Below, in pieces: positions 53,471 through 61,861 of a stretch of DNA of 64,000 nt (its first letter is position 1; each line of letters opens with the position of its first letter). Below the pieces are notes generated by a model that saw only the letters and a program-made list of their open reading frames with translations, searched no databases and was not told where the DNA came from. Source of the stretch: Udaeobacter sp963725505 (GTDB taxonomy: Bacteria > Verrucomicrobiota > Verrucomicrobiia > Chthoniobacterales > UBA10450); NCBI GenBank assembly GCA_963725505.1, contig CAVRYN010000002.1, positions 611,952 to 675,951 of the forward strand, given 5' to 3'. Made by a program: the position numbers and the translations under genes.

Positions 53471-53531
53471 TTTCGGATTGCAGATCTTAGATTGCGGATT
53501 GTGGATTGATCAAATCCCGAATCATTGCGCG

Positions 53532-54338
53532 TTACGGACTGGATTTCACGATTTTTATGTCGCCCTCCTTCGCGCGCATTGTAACCCCGGCGTCGCCTCC
53601 GCCTTGGATCAACATATCGATCTTTGTGGTCTCTTTTGTTCCGCGCTGGGCCACCTCCTCGAAATCATTCCCAATTTTTCCGTGCTCCGTTTCCGCAACC
53701 AGATGACAAACAATATCCGTTGGGAAAAAGGCCCAGGCATTTCCGTGCGCGATGTTTGCTTGAATTGAAAGTTTTGCCGGCTCCCACCAATCGTAAACCA
53801 GGGTGAGCGTGCCGCGATCCAGCGTGAGCGCGACATTCCCAAAGCAGTTGTGAGCAAACATCCGCCCGCTCGCCAGGCGCGCGTGCATTCTCTGGCTGCG
53901 CATTCCGTCCACCAAAACTTCACCATCGTCTAATTCCAGGCGCGCCAGGTTGGCCGTTGCCGGAATAACGATAGTGTAATCAACCGTGCCGGACCGATCG
54001 AACAGCGCCCATTTCGTTTTGGGAGGGAATTTGGTGTTGATTGAGATCGAGCCTGGCTGGATCGAAACATTAACCGCGATCTGCTTCAGTCGCTCGCGAG
54101 TGTATGCTCGCTTGATGGCTTGCACCCGCATCTCGTTTGTGTTCGAACCGTGAATGAAGACCGCGCCGTCGCCATTGATGACTGTGACGTTCGCGGTCGG
54201 TTCAATCGTGTAGATTTGCTCGAACGTTTCCTCCAAGGTGCGATGCGCTGCAGGTCCGCAACCCACAAGTGCGGACAATAATGCAGCTAATAAGAGTCGA
54301 AAGCCTTGTTGATTAATAGCTGCTGATCGCACGCACAA
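53532..54338 (-). CDS. DUF4097-like lipoprotein
   Basis: A 268-residue protein with a lipoprotein signal: a hydrophobic stretch LLLAALLSALVGC, where LVGC is a good lipobox (Cys at about residue 27). The mature part is a series of beta-strand repeats (INGDGAVFIHG, LDDGEVLVDGM, ARLASGRMFAHN, TEHGKIGND, RAKEGDIKIVKS), like the right-handed parallel beta solenoids of DUF4097/DUF2807 putative adhesins. The first gene upstream, 54313-54630, overlaps its start by 26 bases in the same direction. Function unknown; probably outer-membrane-attached. Confidence 0.75.
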   Translation of the reverse strand: MCVRSAAINQQGFRLLLAALLSALVGCGPAAHRTLEETFEQIYTIEPTANVTVINGDGAVFIHGSNTNEMRVQAIKRAYTRERLKQIAVNVSIQPGSISINTKFPPKTKWALFDRSGTVDYTIVIPATANLARLELDDGEVLVDGMRSQRMHARLASGRMFAHNCFGNVALTLDRGTLTLVYDWWEPAKLSIQANIAHGNAWAFFPTDIVCHLVAETEHGKIGNDFEEVAQRGTKETTKIDMLIQGGGDAGVTMRAKEGDIKIVKSSP

Positions 54339-54630
54339 ATTCCATCACTGCATGTGCGTTGCTGATCAAGGGGAGAAATGCCGTCAGCGCGAGAACCACC
54401 CAAAGCGAGGCTTCACCCCAAAAATCCTGGCGGGCTTCGCTTTTGTAATAATCGCCTGTGATATTCCAAAACGATCGTGCACGAGCGTGCACATGACGTG
54501 CGCTCGGCCCCTCGAATGCGACAGAATGGTAATTGTAATCGGTGACCGGCGAGCGTCGGCTTCTGCACTTGTCACCGTCGAATGACTCGCGGCAGCGAGA
54601 ACGAATGAGTGTTGGGAATGTTGGTTTCAT
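54313..54630 (-). CDS. small single-pass membrane protein of unknown function
   Basis: A 105-residue protein from ATG 54628-54630 (MKPTFPTLIRSRCRESF). The first 70 residues are basic and polar with several His, Arg and Tyr; one membrane segment lies near the C-terminus (WVVLALTAFLPLISN). It overlaps the start of the following lipoprotein by 26 bases, suggesting coupling. I recognise no family. Longer in-frame starts exist up to 54738 but add low-complexity sequence. Confidence 0.5.
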   Translation of the reverse strand: MKPTFPTLIRSRCRESFDGDKCRSRRSPVTDYNYHSVAFEGPSARHVHARARSFWNITGDYYKSEARQDFWGEASLWVVLALTAFLPLISNAHAVMEFVRAISSY

Positions 54631-54773
54631 AATTCTTTGTTTCCTATGAGATGCGCCGTGCATCTGAGTTGGATTCAAAAATTTCGCAGTCCACGAATCC
54701 ATCATCTGCCTTGCCGTCATAAAGGAGGGTTTGCCCATGCGTCCCGATTCTCATAATATCGGTCCTGGAAATT

Positions 54774-56654
54774 GTGCGGAAGCTGTCTCGATCCTGGTGG
54801 CAGGGCCTGCTTGTTATCGCAGCGGTTGGAGCCGCAAGCGTTCTCACATTGATTTCGCTCCGGGATTTCGAGCGCGAAGCTGTCCCGCCGGAGAATCGCC
54901 CCATCCAATCGCACATCGCTGGTTATGTGAGTTCGAATGCCTGTCGGGCGTGTCATCCCGGAAATTACGCGAGCTGGCACGCGTCGTTTCATCGCACCAT
55001 GACACAGGTGGCAACGTCACAGAGTTTGCCGCCTGACATGGACAAGCTCGAGCTTGCATTCAACGGGCGCGAATACCAAGCAGAGCGTCGCGGCGACAAG
55101 TTTTTTGTCCGCACACGGCCAGAAGGCGGCAGCTATGGCGAACCGCGGCAAGTTGTAATCGTGACCGGTTCGCACAATTTGCAAATCCTCTGGCTGGACA
55201 CGGGCGAGGGCCGGACCCTGGAACAGTTTCCGCTCGGTTACATCGTCGCGGAGAAAATGTGGGCGCCAGTGAGTGAGACTTTCCTGCTTCCGCCGAATAT
55301 GAAGAAATATTATTCGACGGGTGCATGGAATGGCGCGTGCATGGATTGCCACGTCACGCAGGGGCAATCGCGTTTTGTCTCAGGGTTCAAGTGGGATTCG
55401 CAGGTGGCCGAGTTCGGTATCGCCTGCGAAGCCTGCCATAGCGAGGGGCGCGAGCACATCGAGCGCAACCGTAATCCCTTTCGCCGTTTCAAAATTCATC
55501 TCACAACGAGAGCTGACCCGACCGTCACCAATCCTGCACGTTTGAAAGGTCCGGAATCCGGCCTCGCCTGCGGTCAGTGCCACAGCGTCTGGGCTTTCAA
55601 CGACATGGCGGACAAGATCGATTTCAACCGGCACGGCGCGGCTTTTCGTCCCGGTGCTCGCGATCTCTCGCAACGTTTCGTGGTTCAACCCAACGCGCCG
55701 GATCACCCTGAACAAAAGGATTTCATTCGCCGGACGGAACCGGATTTTTTTCAGAATCGATTCTGGGGCGATGGGATGATTCGCGTGACCGGGCGCGAAT
55801 TCAACGGCGTGCAGGCCTCGCCCTGTTTTCGCGGGGGCGAATTCTCCTGCATTTCATGCCACGAAATGCACCTCGACTCGCCCGGCCAAACTGATGCGAC
55901 AACGTGGGCGCGTACCGATCAGTTACGACCGAAGATGGATTCGGACTCCGCCTGTTTGCAATGTCACAAAGACATGACCGCAAGACTCGTCGCGCATACG
56001 CATCATCCGGCGGAGTCATCCGGCAGCCGTTGTTACAACTGCCACATGCCGCGCACAACATTCGGATTGCTGCACGCGATGCGCAGCCACCAGGTCTCCT
56101 CGCCCACTGTGCAGGAGAGCATTGCCTATGGGCGGCCGAACGCCTGCAATCTTTGCCATCTCGATCAAACACTCGGATGGGCTGCACAGCATCTGCACGC
56201 ATGGTATAACCAACCTGTGCCGGAACTTTCTGAGGATGATCGCACGATCGCTGCGGCCGTGCAGTGGATCTTGAAAGGCGACGCCGGGCAGCGCGCGCTC
56301 ATTGCCTGGGGAATGGGCTGGGAGAGCGCGCAAAAAATCGCCGGTCGGGACTGGCTGTATCCTTACCTCATCTACACGTTGACCGATTCTTACGCCGCGG
56401 TGCGCTTCGATGCTTGGAAATCGCTTCAAACGCTGCCCGGGTTCTCTGACTTCTCGTTTACCTACACCGCGCCCGATCAAACGCTGGGCGAAACGGCGAC
56501 GCGCGCTTATGAAAAATGGCTGCGCGAAGTGCGCAATGTGAATGCAGTCCATCGACCAGAAACGGCCATCGATTCGGACGGCCGCATCCGGCAAGATGTT
56601 TTCCAACGATTGCGGAGCGCGCGCGACGAGAAACCAATTTTTCTTGCAGAATGA
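54774..56654 (+). CDS. membrane-anchored octaheme c-type cytochrome
   Basis: A 626-residue protein with an N-terminal anchor (about 10-29) and eight CxxCH heme-binding motifs with first Cys at 57, 189, 218, 266, 359, 394, 420 and 458 (CRACH, CMDCH, CEACH, CGQCH, CISCH, CLQCH, CYNCH, CNLCH). Many further His residues can serve as distal ligands. The spacing resembles a duplicated DmsE/NrfB-like or cytochrome c554-like core. After residue 470 a heme-free helical region with HEAT-like pattern follows. It would sit on the periplasmic face as an electron carrier. It starts at GTG 54774 and overlaps the next gene by four bases. Confidence 0.88.
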   Translation: MRKLSRSWWQGLLVIAAVGAASVLTLISLRDFEREAVPPENRPIQSHIAGYVSSNACRACHPGNYASWHASFHRTMTQVATSQSLPPDMDKLELAFNGREYQAERRGDKFFVRTRPEGGSYGEPRQVVIVTGSHNLQILWLDTGEGRTLEQFPLGYIVAEKMWAPVSETFLLPPNMKKYYSTGAWNGACMDCHVTQGQSRFVSGFKWDSQVAEFGIACEACHSEGREHIERNRNPFRRFKIHLTTRADPTVTNPARLKGPESGLACGQCHSVWAFNDMADKIDFNRHGAAFRPGARDLSQRFVVQPNAPDHPEQKDFIRRTEPDFFQNRFWGDGMIRVTGREFNGVQASPCFRGGEFSCISCHEMHLDSPGQTDATTWARTDQLRPKMDSDSACLQCHKDMTARLVAHTHHPAESSGSRCYNCHMPRTTFGLLHAMRSHQVSSPTVQESIAYGRPNACNLCHLDQTLGWAAQHLHAWYNQPVPELSEDDRTIAAAVQWILKGDAGQRALIAWGMGWESAQKIAGRDWLYPYLIYTLTDSYAAVRFDAWKSLQTLPGFSDFSFTYTAPDQTLGETATRAYEKWLREVRNVNAVHRPETAIDSDGRIRQDVFQRLRSARDEKPIFLAE

Positions 56655-57097
56655 GTCGTCCTTCAAAACATGCGCTGCCCGAGGTGCAGCTGGCTGACCG
56701 CAATTTGCGATTCGGTTGGTGGTCGCTTCTCATCTTCTTGTCACTCGGGGCGGTTCTCGAAACGCTGCACGGTTTCAAGATCGGGTGGTATGTCGATGTT
56801 GGAAACGAAACGCGGCGACTCATGTTCACGCTTGCCCACGCGCACGGAACTCTGCTCGCGCTGGTGAACATCGTTGCCGGTTTGAGCGGGCGAATAGTAG
56901 AGCGCTTCACGCTCAGGTCCTCGGTTTCTTTCGCATTAATTTGGGCTGCGATCCTTTTGCCGGCGGGCTTTTTTCTCGGTGGGATTGTCACCTACGACGG
57001 CGACCCGGGCCTGGGTGTCTGGCTGGTGCCGGTAGGCGCGGCATTATTGTTCTACGGCATCGCGCGAATCGCGCTCGACTTGTCCAAACGTAGATAA
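56651..57097 (+). CDS. membrane protein paired with the octaheme cytochrome
   Basis: A 148-residue protein with four hydrophobic segments (about 22-40, 56-77, 87-110 and 120-140). A His-rich stretch, FTLAHAHGTLLALVNI, in the second segment could bind heme or quinone. ATG 56651 overlaps the cytochrome stop (ATGA), so the two are translated together. I do not recognise the family; a quinol-oxidising or anchoring partner for the cytochrome is the simplest inference. Confidence 0.7.
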   Translation: MSRPSKHALPEVQLADRNLRFGWWSLLIFLSLGAVLETLHGFKIGWYVDVGNETRRLMFTLAHAHGTLLALVNIVAGLSGRIVERFTLRSSVSFALIWAAILLPAGFFLGGIVTYDGDPGLGVWLVPVGAALLFYGIARIALDLSKRR

Positions 57098-57145
57098 TTA
57101 CACCGCAAAAACGTGAAGATTACAGGAGATTAGAAACGCAGCGCG

Positions 57146-58409
57146 ATGCGACCCGCCAGGATTATCCTCTGCCTTTTAGCTATCAGCGTCCTCTGCGCGA
57201 CGGCGCAAACGAATTCCTCGATGCCTCAGACACAAAAGAAACGCATCGTTATCGGCGCGAGTATGCTGCTCGACGGGAGCGGCCATGTCTCGCGCGACAC
57301 GCGCATCGTGGTGGAAGGCTCGAAGATCGTTGCACTCGATCCGAAGGCTTCGCCAGTTGATTACGACCTGCGGGGATTCACAGTCCTGCCCGGTTGGATC
57401 GACTCGCACGTTCACATCACCTGGAGTTTCGGCGAGAACGGCAAGAACGCCGGCGCTGATGGGACAACGCAGTTCGCCGCGTACCAGGCTGCGTCCAATG
57501 CCTGGCTGACGTTGATGGCGGGATTCACGACCGTGCAGAGCGTCGGGTCGCCAACGGACGTCCCGTTGCGCGACGCGATCGCGAAAGGCGCGATTCCGGG
57601 TCCGCGCGTTCTCACAGCCATCGAGCCGCTGGAAGGCAAAGGAGAGAAAACCGGCACACCCGATGAGATTCGTGCCTTCGTGCGCAAGCAAAAAGCAGCG
57701 GGGGCAGACCTCATCAAAATCTTCGCCTCGGCATCCATACGTCAGGGCGGCGGCATGACGCTTTCACAAGATCAACTCAACGCCGCTTGCGACGAGGCGA
57801 ACAAACAAGGGTTGCGCACGCTCGTTCATGCCTACAAAGACGCTGTGCGCGTTGCCGCGCTCGCTGGTTGCACTCGAGGTCGAGCACGGCACGATGGCAA
57901 CCGATGACGACCTCAAAGCTTTAGCTGAGCACGGCACATACTTCGATCCGCAAGCCGGACTCGTGATCGAGAATTACATCGCGAACAAGGAGCGCTTTCT
58001 CGGCACGTCCGGCTACACCGAGGAGGGCTTCGCTGCGATGGAGCGGGCTTTGTCGCTCGATCACGATATCGTCCGCCGCGCGGTCAAGATTCCCGGACTC
58101 AAAGTCGTTTTCGGCACGGACGCGCTCGCGGGCTCGCATGGTCGCAACGCCGAGGAGTTCATCGACCGCGTGCGCGATGCGGGAGTTGATCCGATGAGCG
58201 CGATGGTTTCGGCAAACTCGGTCGCTGCCGAAGCCATGCGCATGGGCGAGCGTATCGGCTCCATCGCGCCTGGCTACGACGCCGACATCATCGCGCTTGA
58301 CGGCGATCCTATCAAAGACATCACTGCGGTGCGCCGCGTAACTTTCGTCATGAAAGGCGGCGTCGTTTACAAAAACGTCCCGCGCGAGGGTCATCCCGAG
58401 TCGCATTAG
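57146..58409 (+). CDS. exported amidohydrolase (imidazolonepropionase-like), frameshifted
   Basis: A metal-dependent amidohydrolase of about 420 residues with a signal peptide (about 1-20). The metal motif HxH is in LPGWIDSHVHITWSF; AGFTTVQSVG, KAAGADLIKIFAS and LRTLVHAYKDAVRVAALAG follow. The frame then shifts by one base at about 57874, and EVEHGTMATDDDLKALAEHG to the catalytic FGTDALAGSHGRNAEEF continues. The C-terminal GYDADIIALDGDPIKDITAV is typical. It would hydrolyse cyclic amides or dipeptides such as Xaa-Pro. The last residues (GHPESH) and stop come from an R1 repeat. Confidence 0.83.
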
Positions 58410-58512
58410 ACGACGAGGGACCTCCCGTCCTCGTTGTGGATTACGCTTGTTTTGCTCGTGTGACCGTCTTGATCAACTGAGATCCTTCACCGTCTTTGCG
58501 GTTCAGGATGAC
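58390..58512 (+). repeat. dispersed palindromic element R1 (copy 8)
   Basis: Left arm GTCATCCCGAGTCGCATTAG then ACGACGAGGGACCTCC; right arm GATCCTTCACCGTCTTTGCG then GTTCAGGATGAC. It provides the stop codon of the amidohydrolase and ends just before the VOC protein stop. Confidence 0.75.
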
Positions 58513-58520
58513 AGCGCTGT

Positions 58521-58958
58521 TCATGCCACCTGCATGAACTCTATCGTCGTGCCATCTGGATCGCGCACATAGACGACGCGCTTCCCGGCGTTCGGTCCCG
58601 TTTTGAGAGTTTGTGGTTCGCCCGCGGCTTTCCAACCAGATCCTGCGATTTTCTCCAGGATCGTATCAAGATCATCGACGAGCAGAGCAACGTGAACGTG
58701 TCCGACGTCGCACGGACGAACGTCTGCATGCTCCCGATCAGGCGGCGCGAGATACTCGAGCAGTTCGATCTTGTGACCAGCGGGTGTTTTTAGGACCGCG
58801 AGCTTGATCTCAGCACCGGCGACGCCAGTGATTTCTTGCGCCAACTCGCCAGTTTGATGCGCCGTATGTGAAAGCTCCAAGCCGAGCACGTCGCGCCAGA
58901 ACGCCAGCGAGCGTTCGAGATTAGAGACCGTGATGCCGGTGTGATCCGCCGCGATCAT
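58521..58958 (-). CDS. VOC-family (glyoxalase/dioxygenase-like) protein
   Basis: A 145-residue vicinal-oxygen-chelate protein with two beta-alpha-beta-beta-beta units. Likely metal ligands are His in IAADHTGITV, Glu in HKIELLEYL, His in VGHVHVALLV and Glu in GTTIEFMQVA, the H-E-H-E pattern of glyoxalase I and methylmalonyl-CoA epimerase. The sequence DVLGLELSHTAHQTGELAQE is not enough to choose a substrate. It is part of a minus-strand run with the RidA, SRPBCC and aldehyde dehydrogenase genes, but separated from them by repeats. Confidence 0.87.
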   Translation of the reverse strand: MIAADHTGITVSNLERSLAFWRDVLGLELSHTAHQTGELAQEITGVAGAEIKLAVLKTPAGHKIELLEYLAPPDREHADVRPCDVGHVHVALLVDDLDTILEKIAGSGWKAAGEPQTLKTGPNAGKRVVYVRDPDGTTIEFMQVA

Positions 58959-59262
58959 TCGAAAACTCTTACTCGCTCACCGCGCCGAAGTCTTTGCGAA
59001 GGCTGGGTGCTCATGCTCGTGATCGCAATCGAAAACAAACGTCCAACGCCCAACCCGCCTTCGCAAGGCTACGGCGCGGCAGGCGCTCAACTCCGATAAA
59101 TCGCGAGCAGGCGTCCAACGTTCAACTCAAAGCGGTGTCATCCCGAGTCGCGGAGACGACGAGGGACCTCTCATCCGCGCTGTCGGTCACACTGTCTAAC
59201 TTGCGTGCCTATTGCCCGCTGAGTGAGGTCCTTCACCGTCTTCGCGGTTCAGGATGACAATT
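58959..59262 (+). other. repeat-filled gap between VOC and RidA genes
   Basis: No gene seen. It contains a right-half copy of R4 (CCCGCCTTCGCAAGGCTACG, 59054-59085), the motif GCGTCCAACGTTCAACTCAA (also near 36330, inverted), and a full R1 element. Confidence 0.6.
59137..59258 (+). repeat. dispersed palindromic element R1 (copy 9)
   Basis: Left arm GTCATCCCGAGTCGCGGAGA then CGACGAGGGACCTCTC; right arm GAGGTCCTTCACCGTCTTCG then CGGTTCAGGATGAC. Very close to copy 8, 750 bases away. Confidence 0.8.
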
Positions 59263-59688
59263 TTATCCCACCGCAGCGATCACCTTGAGCTCGATGGCGA
59301 TCGGCGTCGGTAATGCGCCGACCTCAATCGTCGTGCGCGTCGGATTGGGTTTGCCCGACCCGGCGAAATACTCCGCATAGAGCCGATTGTAGATCGGAAA
59401 ATCTTTCTTCATGTTCGTAAGGAAGACAGTGACATCGATGATGTCCTGCCACGTCGCGCCGGCGTCTTCGAGGACAATGCGCACATTCTCGAACACCGCG
59501 CGACATTGCGTTTCAATGTCGTAACTGATGACGTTGCCAGTCGAATTGAGTGTGACGCCGGGAATTTCTTTGCTGCCGCGTTTCCGCGGTCCAATTCCGG
59601 ATAGAAACAACAGACTGCCCATGCGCTTCGCGTGCGGAAACGCGCCGACCGGTTCAGGCGCGCGCGAGCTTTCGAACGATTCACTCAT
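59263..59688 (-). CDS. RidA-family protein, 2-aminomuconate deaminase-like
   Basis: A 141-residue YjgF/YER057c/UK114 protein. The sequence ISYDIETQCRAVFENVRIVL, IDVTVFLTNMKKDF, IYNRLYAEYF and NPTRTTIEVGALPTPIAIEL closely follows 2-aminomuconate deaminases, with the RidA Arg kept in PTRTTIEV. These enzymes release ammonia from 2-aminomuconate in 3-hydroxyanthranilate or nitrobenzene catabolism. The ALDH8-like dehydrogenase 600 bases upstream would make that substrate, which supports the assignment. General RidA enamine/imine deaminase activity is the alternative. Confidence 0.85.
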   Translation of the reverse strand: MSESFESSRAPEPVGAFPHAKRMGSLLFLSGIGPRKRGSKEIPGVTLNSTGNVISYDIETQCRAVFENVRIVLEDAGATWQDIIDVTVFLTNMKKDFPIYNRLYAEYFAGSGKPNPTRTTIEVGALPTPIAIELKVIAAVG

Positions 59689-59697
59689 GTTGCCATG

Positions 59698-60117
59698 TCA
59701 GTGGAAGTAATTCTTAAGCAGCGACCAGTAATTCTCCTCCCATCCTTCGGCGAGATGGTCGTGCAAGCCTTCGGGAAAACCGATGTGATCAAACACGACG
59801 TGCGTCCCCGATCCTTGCGGCTTCAGCTCGAATCTCACGATGGAGTACGCGCCTTCGGGCCATGTCACTACGCGCCAGGCTTGGACGATCCTTTGATTCG
59901 GGACGAGTTCCAGGTTTCTGCCGACGATATGGCCTTTGAACAGTGAAAACGCACCGCCGACTTCACGACTGATCTCGGCCGGTCTGCCAGAAAATTCGGT
60001 GAACTGCTTACTGTCTAGCAGCGCTTCATACAGTCGTTGGGGGCTAGCGTCGAACTCGATTTCTTGATGAATCGTAATCGACTTGTCGGATTGCGCGAGA
60101 GCGACGGGCGACATCAT
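59698..60117 (-). CDS. SRPBCC (AHSA1/START-like) domain protein
   Basis: A 139-residue START/Bet v1-like domain: IEFDASPQRLYEALLDSKQF at the beginning, GRNLELVPNQRIVQAWRV, and HIGFPEGLHDHLAEGWEENY at the end, typical of AHSA1-type proteins that bind hydrophobic ligands. The start MMSPVALAQ looks like the end of a signal peptide; reading upstream, another frame gives MTRSYILIASLVV, so the true start may be about 60155 with a small frame disruption. It lies 9 bases upstream of ridA in the same direction, so the two are probably one operon. Confidence 0.8.
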   Translation of the reverse strand: MMSPVALAQSDKSITIHQEIEFDASPQRLYEALLDSKQFTEFSGRPAEISREVGGAFSLFKGHIVGRNLELVPNQRIVQAWRVVTWPEGAYSIVRFELKPQGSGTHVVFDHIGFPEGLHDHLAEGWEENYWSLLKNYFH

Positions 60118-60280
60118 ACCACCAACGATGCGATGAGAATGTAAGACCTGGTCATTGTTTGTTGTTATCCTCCCGCGATCGCACCGACGGTGGCGAACGG
60201 TAAATTTGTAAACGTGGATGACGTGATCAAAACAGATTTTTCCTCTACATCAAACATCAAACGTCGAACATCAAACGAGG

Positions 60281-61723
60281 CTACTTTGCGATGCAGACGT
60301 TCTTCGGCTCGGTGAAAAACCGCAGGGCTTCTTCGCCGCCCTCCCGACCGACGCCACTTTGTTTCATGCCGCCGAAGGGGACGCGCAGATCGCGAAGAAG
60401 CCAGCAGTTCACCCAGACGGTGCCGGTATTAATTTGTTCGGCAACGCGATGGGCGCGACCGAGGTTTTGTGTCCAAACGCTGGACGCCAGACCATAATCG
60501 CAATCGTTCGCGTAATTGATTACTTCTTGTTCGTTGTCGAATGGCGTGATCGTTACAACCGGGCCAAAAATTTCTTCGCGATTTGTGCGACATGAAACGG
60601 GTAGGCCGGTGATCACGGTTGGCTGGAAGAAATAACCTTCGCGGCAGCGCTCGTTGGGCGGTTGCGGCGCGGACCCGCCGAGCACGATCTTGCCGCCTTC
60701 TTTCTGGGCAAGATCGACATAGAACTTGATTTTATCGAGCTGCGCCTTGTTCACGATCGCGCCCTGCTCGGTTTTCTCGTCGAGCGGATCGCCCATCTTC
60801 AGTTGCGACGCCTTGTCGATAAAGCGATCAACGAAATCTTTGTAAGCCGAGCGTTCGACGAACACGCGCGAACCGCACAGGCAAATTTGTCCCTGGTTTG
60901 CGAACGAAGAGCGCACACTGCCAGCGATGGCAGCGTCGAGATCGGCATCGGCGAAGATGATATTGGGATTTTTGCCGCCGAGCTCGAGCGAAACTTTCTT
61001 GAACAGCGGCGCGCATGCCTCCGCTACCTTGCGACCAGTTACCGTTCCGCCAGTAAATGAAATCGTGCTGATTTTCGGGTGAGCGGTTATGGCTGCTCCG
61101 ACATTTGGTCCGGTGCCGTGTACGACGTTAAGCACACCCTTTGGCAGACCGGCTTCGCGCACGATCTCGCAGAGCATGAAAGCGGTCATCGGCGTCAGCT
61201 CGCTCGGTTTGGCAATGGCTGTGTTGCCGACTGCAATTGCGGGCGCGATTTTCCAGCTCAACAGATAGAGCGGCAGATTCCACGGCGAAATTAACCCAGC
61301 GATACCGCGCGGCTGACGCAGCGTGTAGTTGAACGCGACGTTGTCGGTGATGTGCGCTTCCGATTCGGTGTGCAGGATCGCGGTTGCGAAGAATCGAAAG
61401 TTGGCGACAGCGCGCGGAATGTCGAGCGAACGCGCGAGCGAAATCGGCTTGCCGGTGTCGATCGACTCAGCGCGCGCAAACTTCTCCAGGTCGCGTTCGA
61501 TCAGGTCCGCTATCCGCAGCAGAAAACTCGAGCGTTCGCCTGCCGTTTTTTTGGACCATTCGGTAAATGCCTTCTCCGCCGCAGCGACGGCGAGATCGAC
61601 ATCGCGGGCGTCACTGTCCGGCACCTGCGAGTACGGCTTGCCAGTCGCCGGTTCGATGTTGTCGAGATATCGACCGCTGACAGGCTCAACAAATTCTCCG
61701 TCCGATGAAATTTCGGATGGCAA
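60281..61723 (-). CDS. aldehyde dehydrogenase, 2-aminomuconic semialdehyde dehydrogenase-like
   Basis: A 480-residue NAD-dependent aldehyde dehydrogenase. Rossmann and active-site blocks are SPWNLPLYLLSWKIAPAIAV, FTGGTVTGRKVAEA, LELGGKNPNIIFADADLD (general base Glu) and NQGQICLCGSRVFVE (nucleophile Cys). The C-terminal VNCWLLRDLRVPFGGMKQSG is the pattern of ALDH8A1 and 2-hydroxy/2-aminomuconic semialdehyde dehydrogenases. The start is a TTG at 61723. Upstream, in the same frame but behind a stop, lies a second DGRFVEPIS-like N-terminus, separated by an R1 repeat. Likely role: tryptophan or aromatic meta-cleavage catabolism. Confidence 0.9.
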   Translation of the reverse strand: MPSEISSDGEFVEPVSGRYLDNIEPATGKPYSQVPDSDARDVDLAVAAAEKAFTEWSKKTAGERSSFLLRIADLIERDLEKFARAESIDTGKPISLARSLDIPRAVANFRFFATAILHTESEAHITDNVAFNYTLRQPRGIAGLISPWNLPLYLLSWKIAPAIAVGNTAIAKPSELTPMTAFMLCEIVREAGLPKGVLNVVHGTGPNVGAAITAHPKISTISFTGGTVTGRKVAEACAPLFKKVSLELGGKNPNIIFADADLDAAIAGSVRSSFANQGQICLCGSRVFVERSAYKDFVDRFIDKASQLKMGDPLDEKTEQGAIVNKAQLDKIKFYVDLAQKEGGKIVLGGSAPQPPNERCREGYFFQPTVITGLPVSCRTNREEIFGPVVTITPFDNEQEVINYANDCDYGLASSVWTQNLGRAHRVAEQINTGTVWVNCWLLRDLRVPFGGMKQSGVGREGGEEALRFFTEPKNVCIAK

Positions 61724-61734
61724 GCAGCGTTTGT

Positions 61735-61792
61735 GTCATAGCAACCTACGCGGAGATATATCCAGAGATTCCTCAACTTCGCTCGGAATGAC
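61735..61792 (+). repeat. R1 element (copy 10) beside the ALDH start
   Basis: GTCATAGCAACCTACGCGGA to CAACTTCGCTCGGAATGAC. On the minus strand it codes VIPSEVEESLDISPRRLL and a TGA stop, in frame with the dehydrogenase, and is flanked by two DGxFVEPxS coding stretches (about 61803-61830 and 61683-61711). Confidence 0.7.
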
Positions 61793-61861
61793 AAGGAGGC
61801 TAATCGGTTCGACAAATCTGCCGTCTACAAAATTTTGAACTCGGAGTCGCTCAGTGCACAT

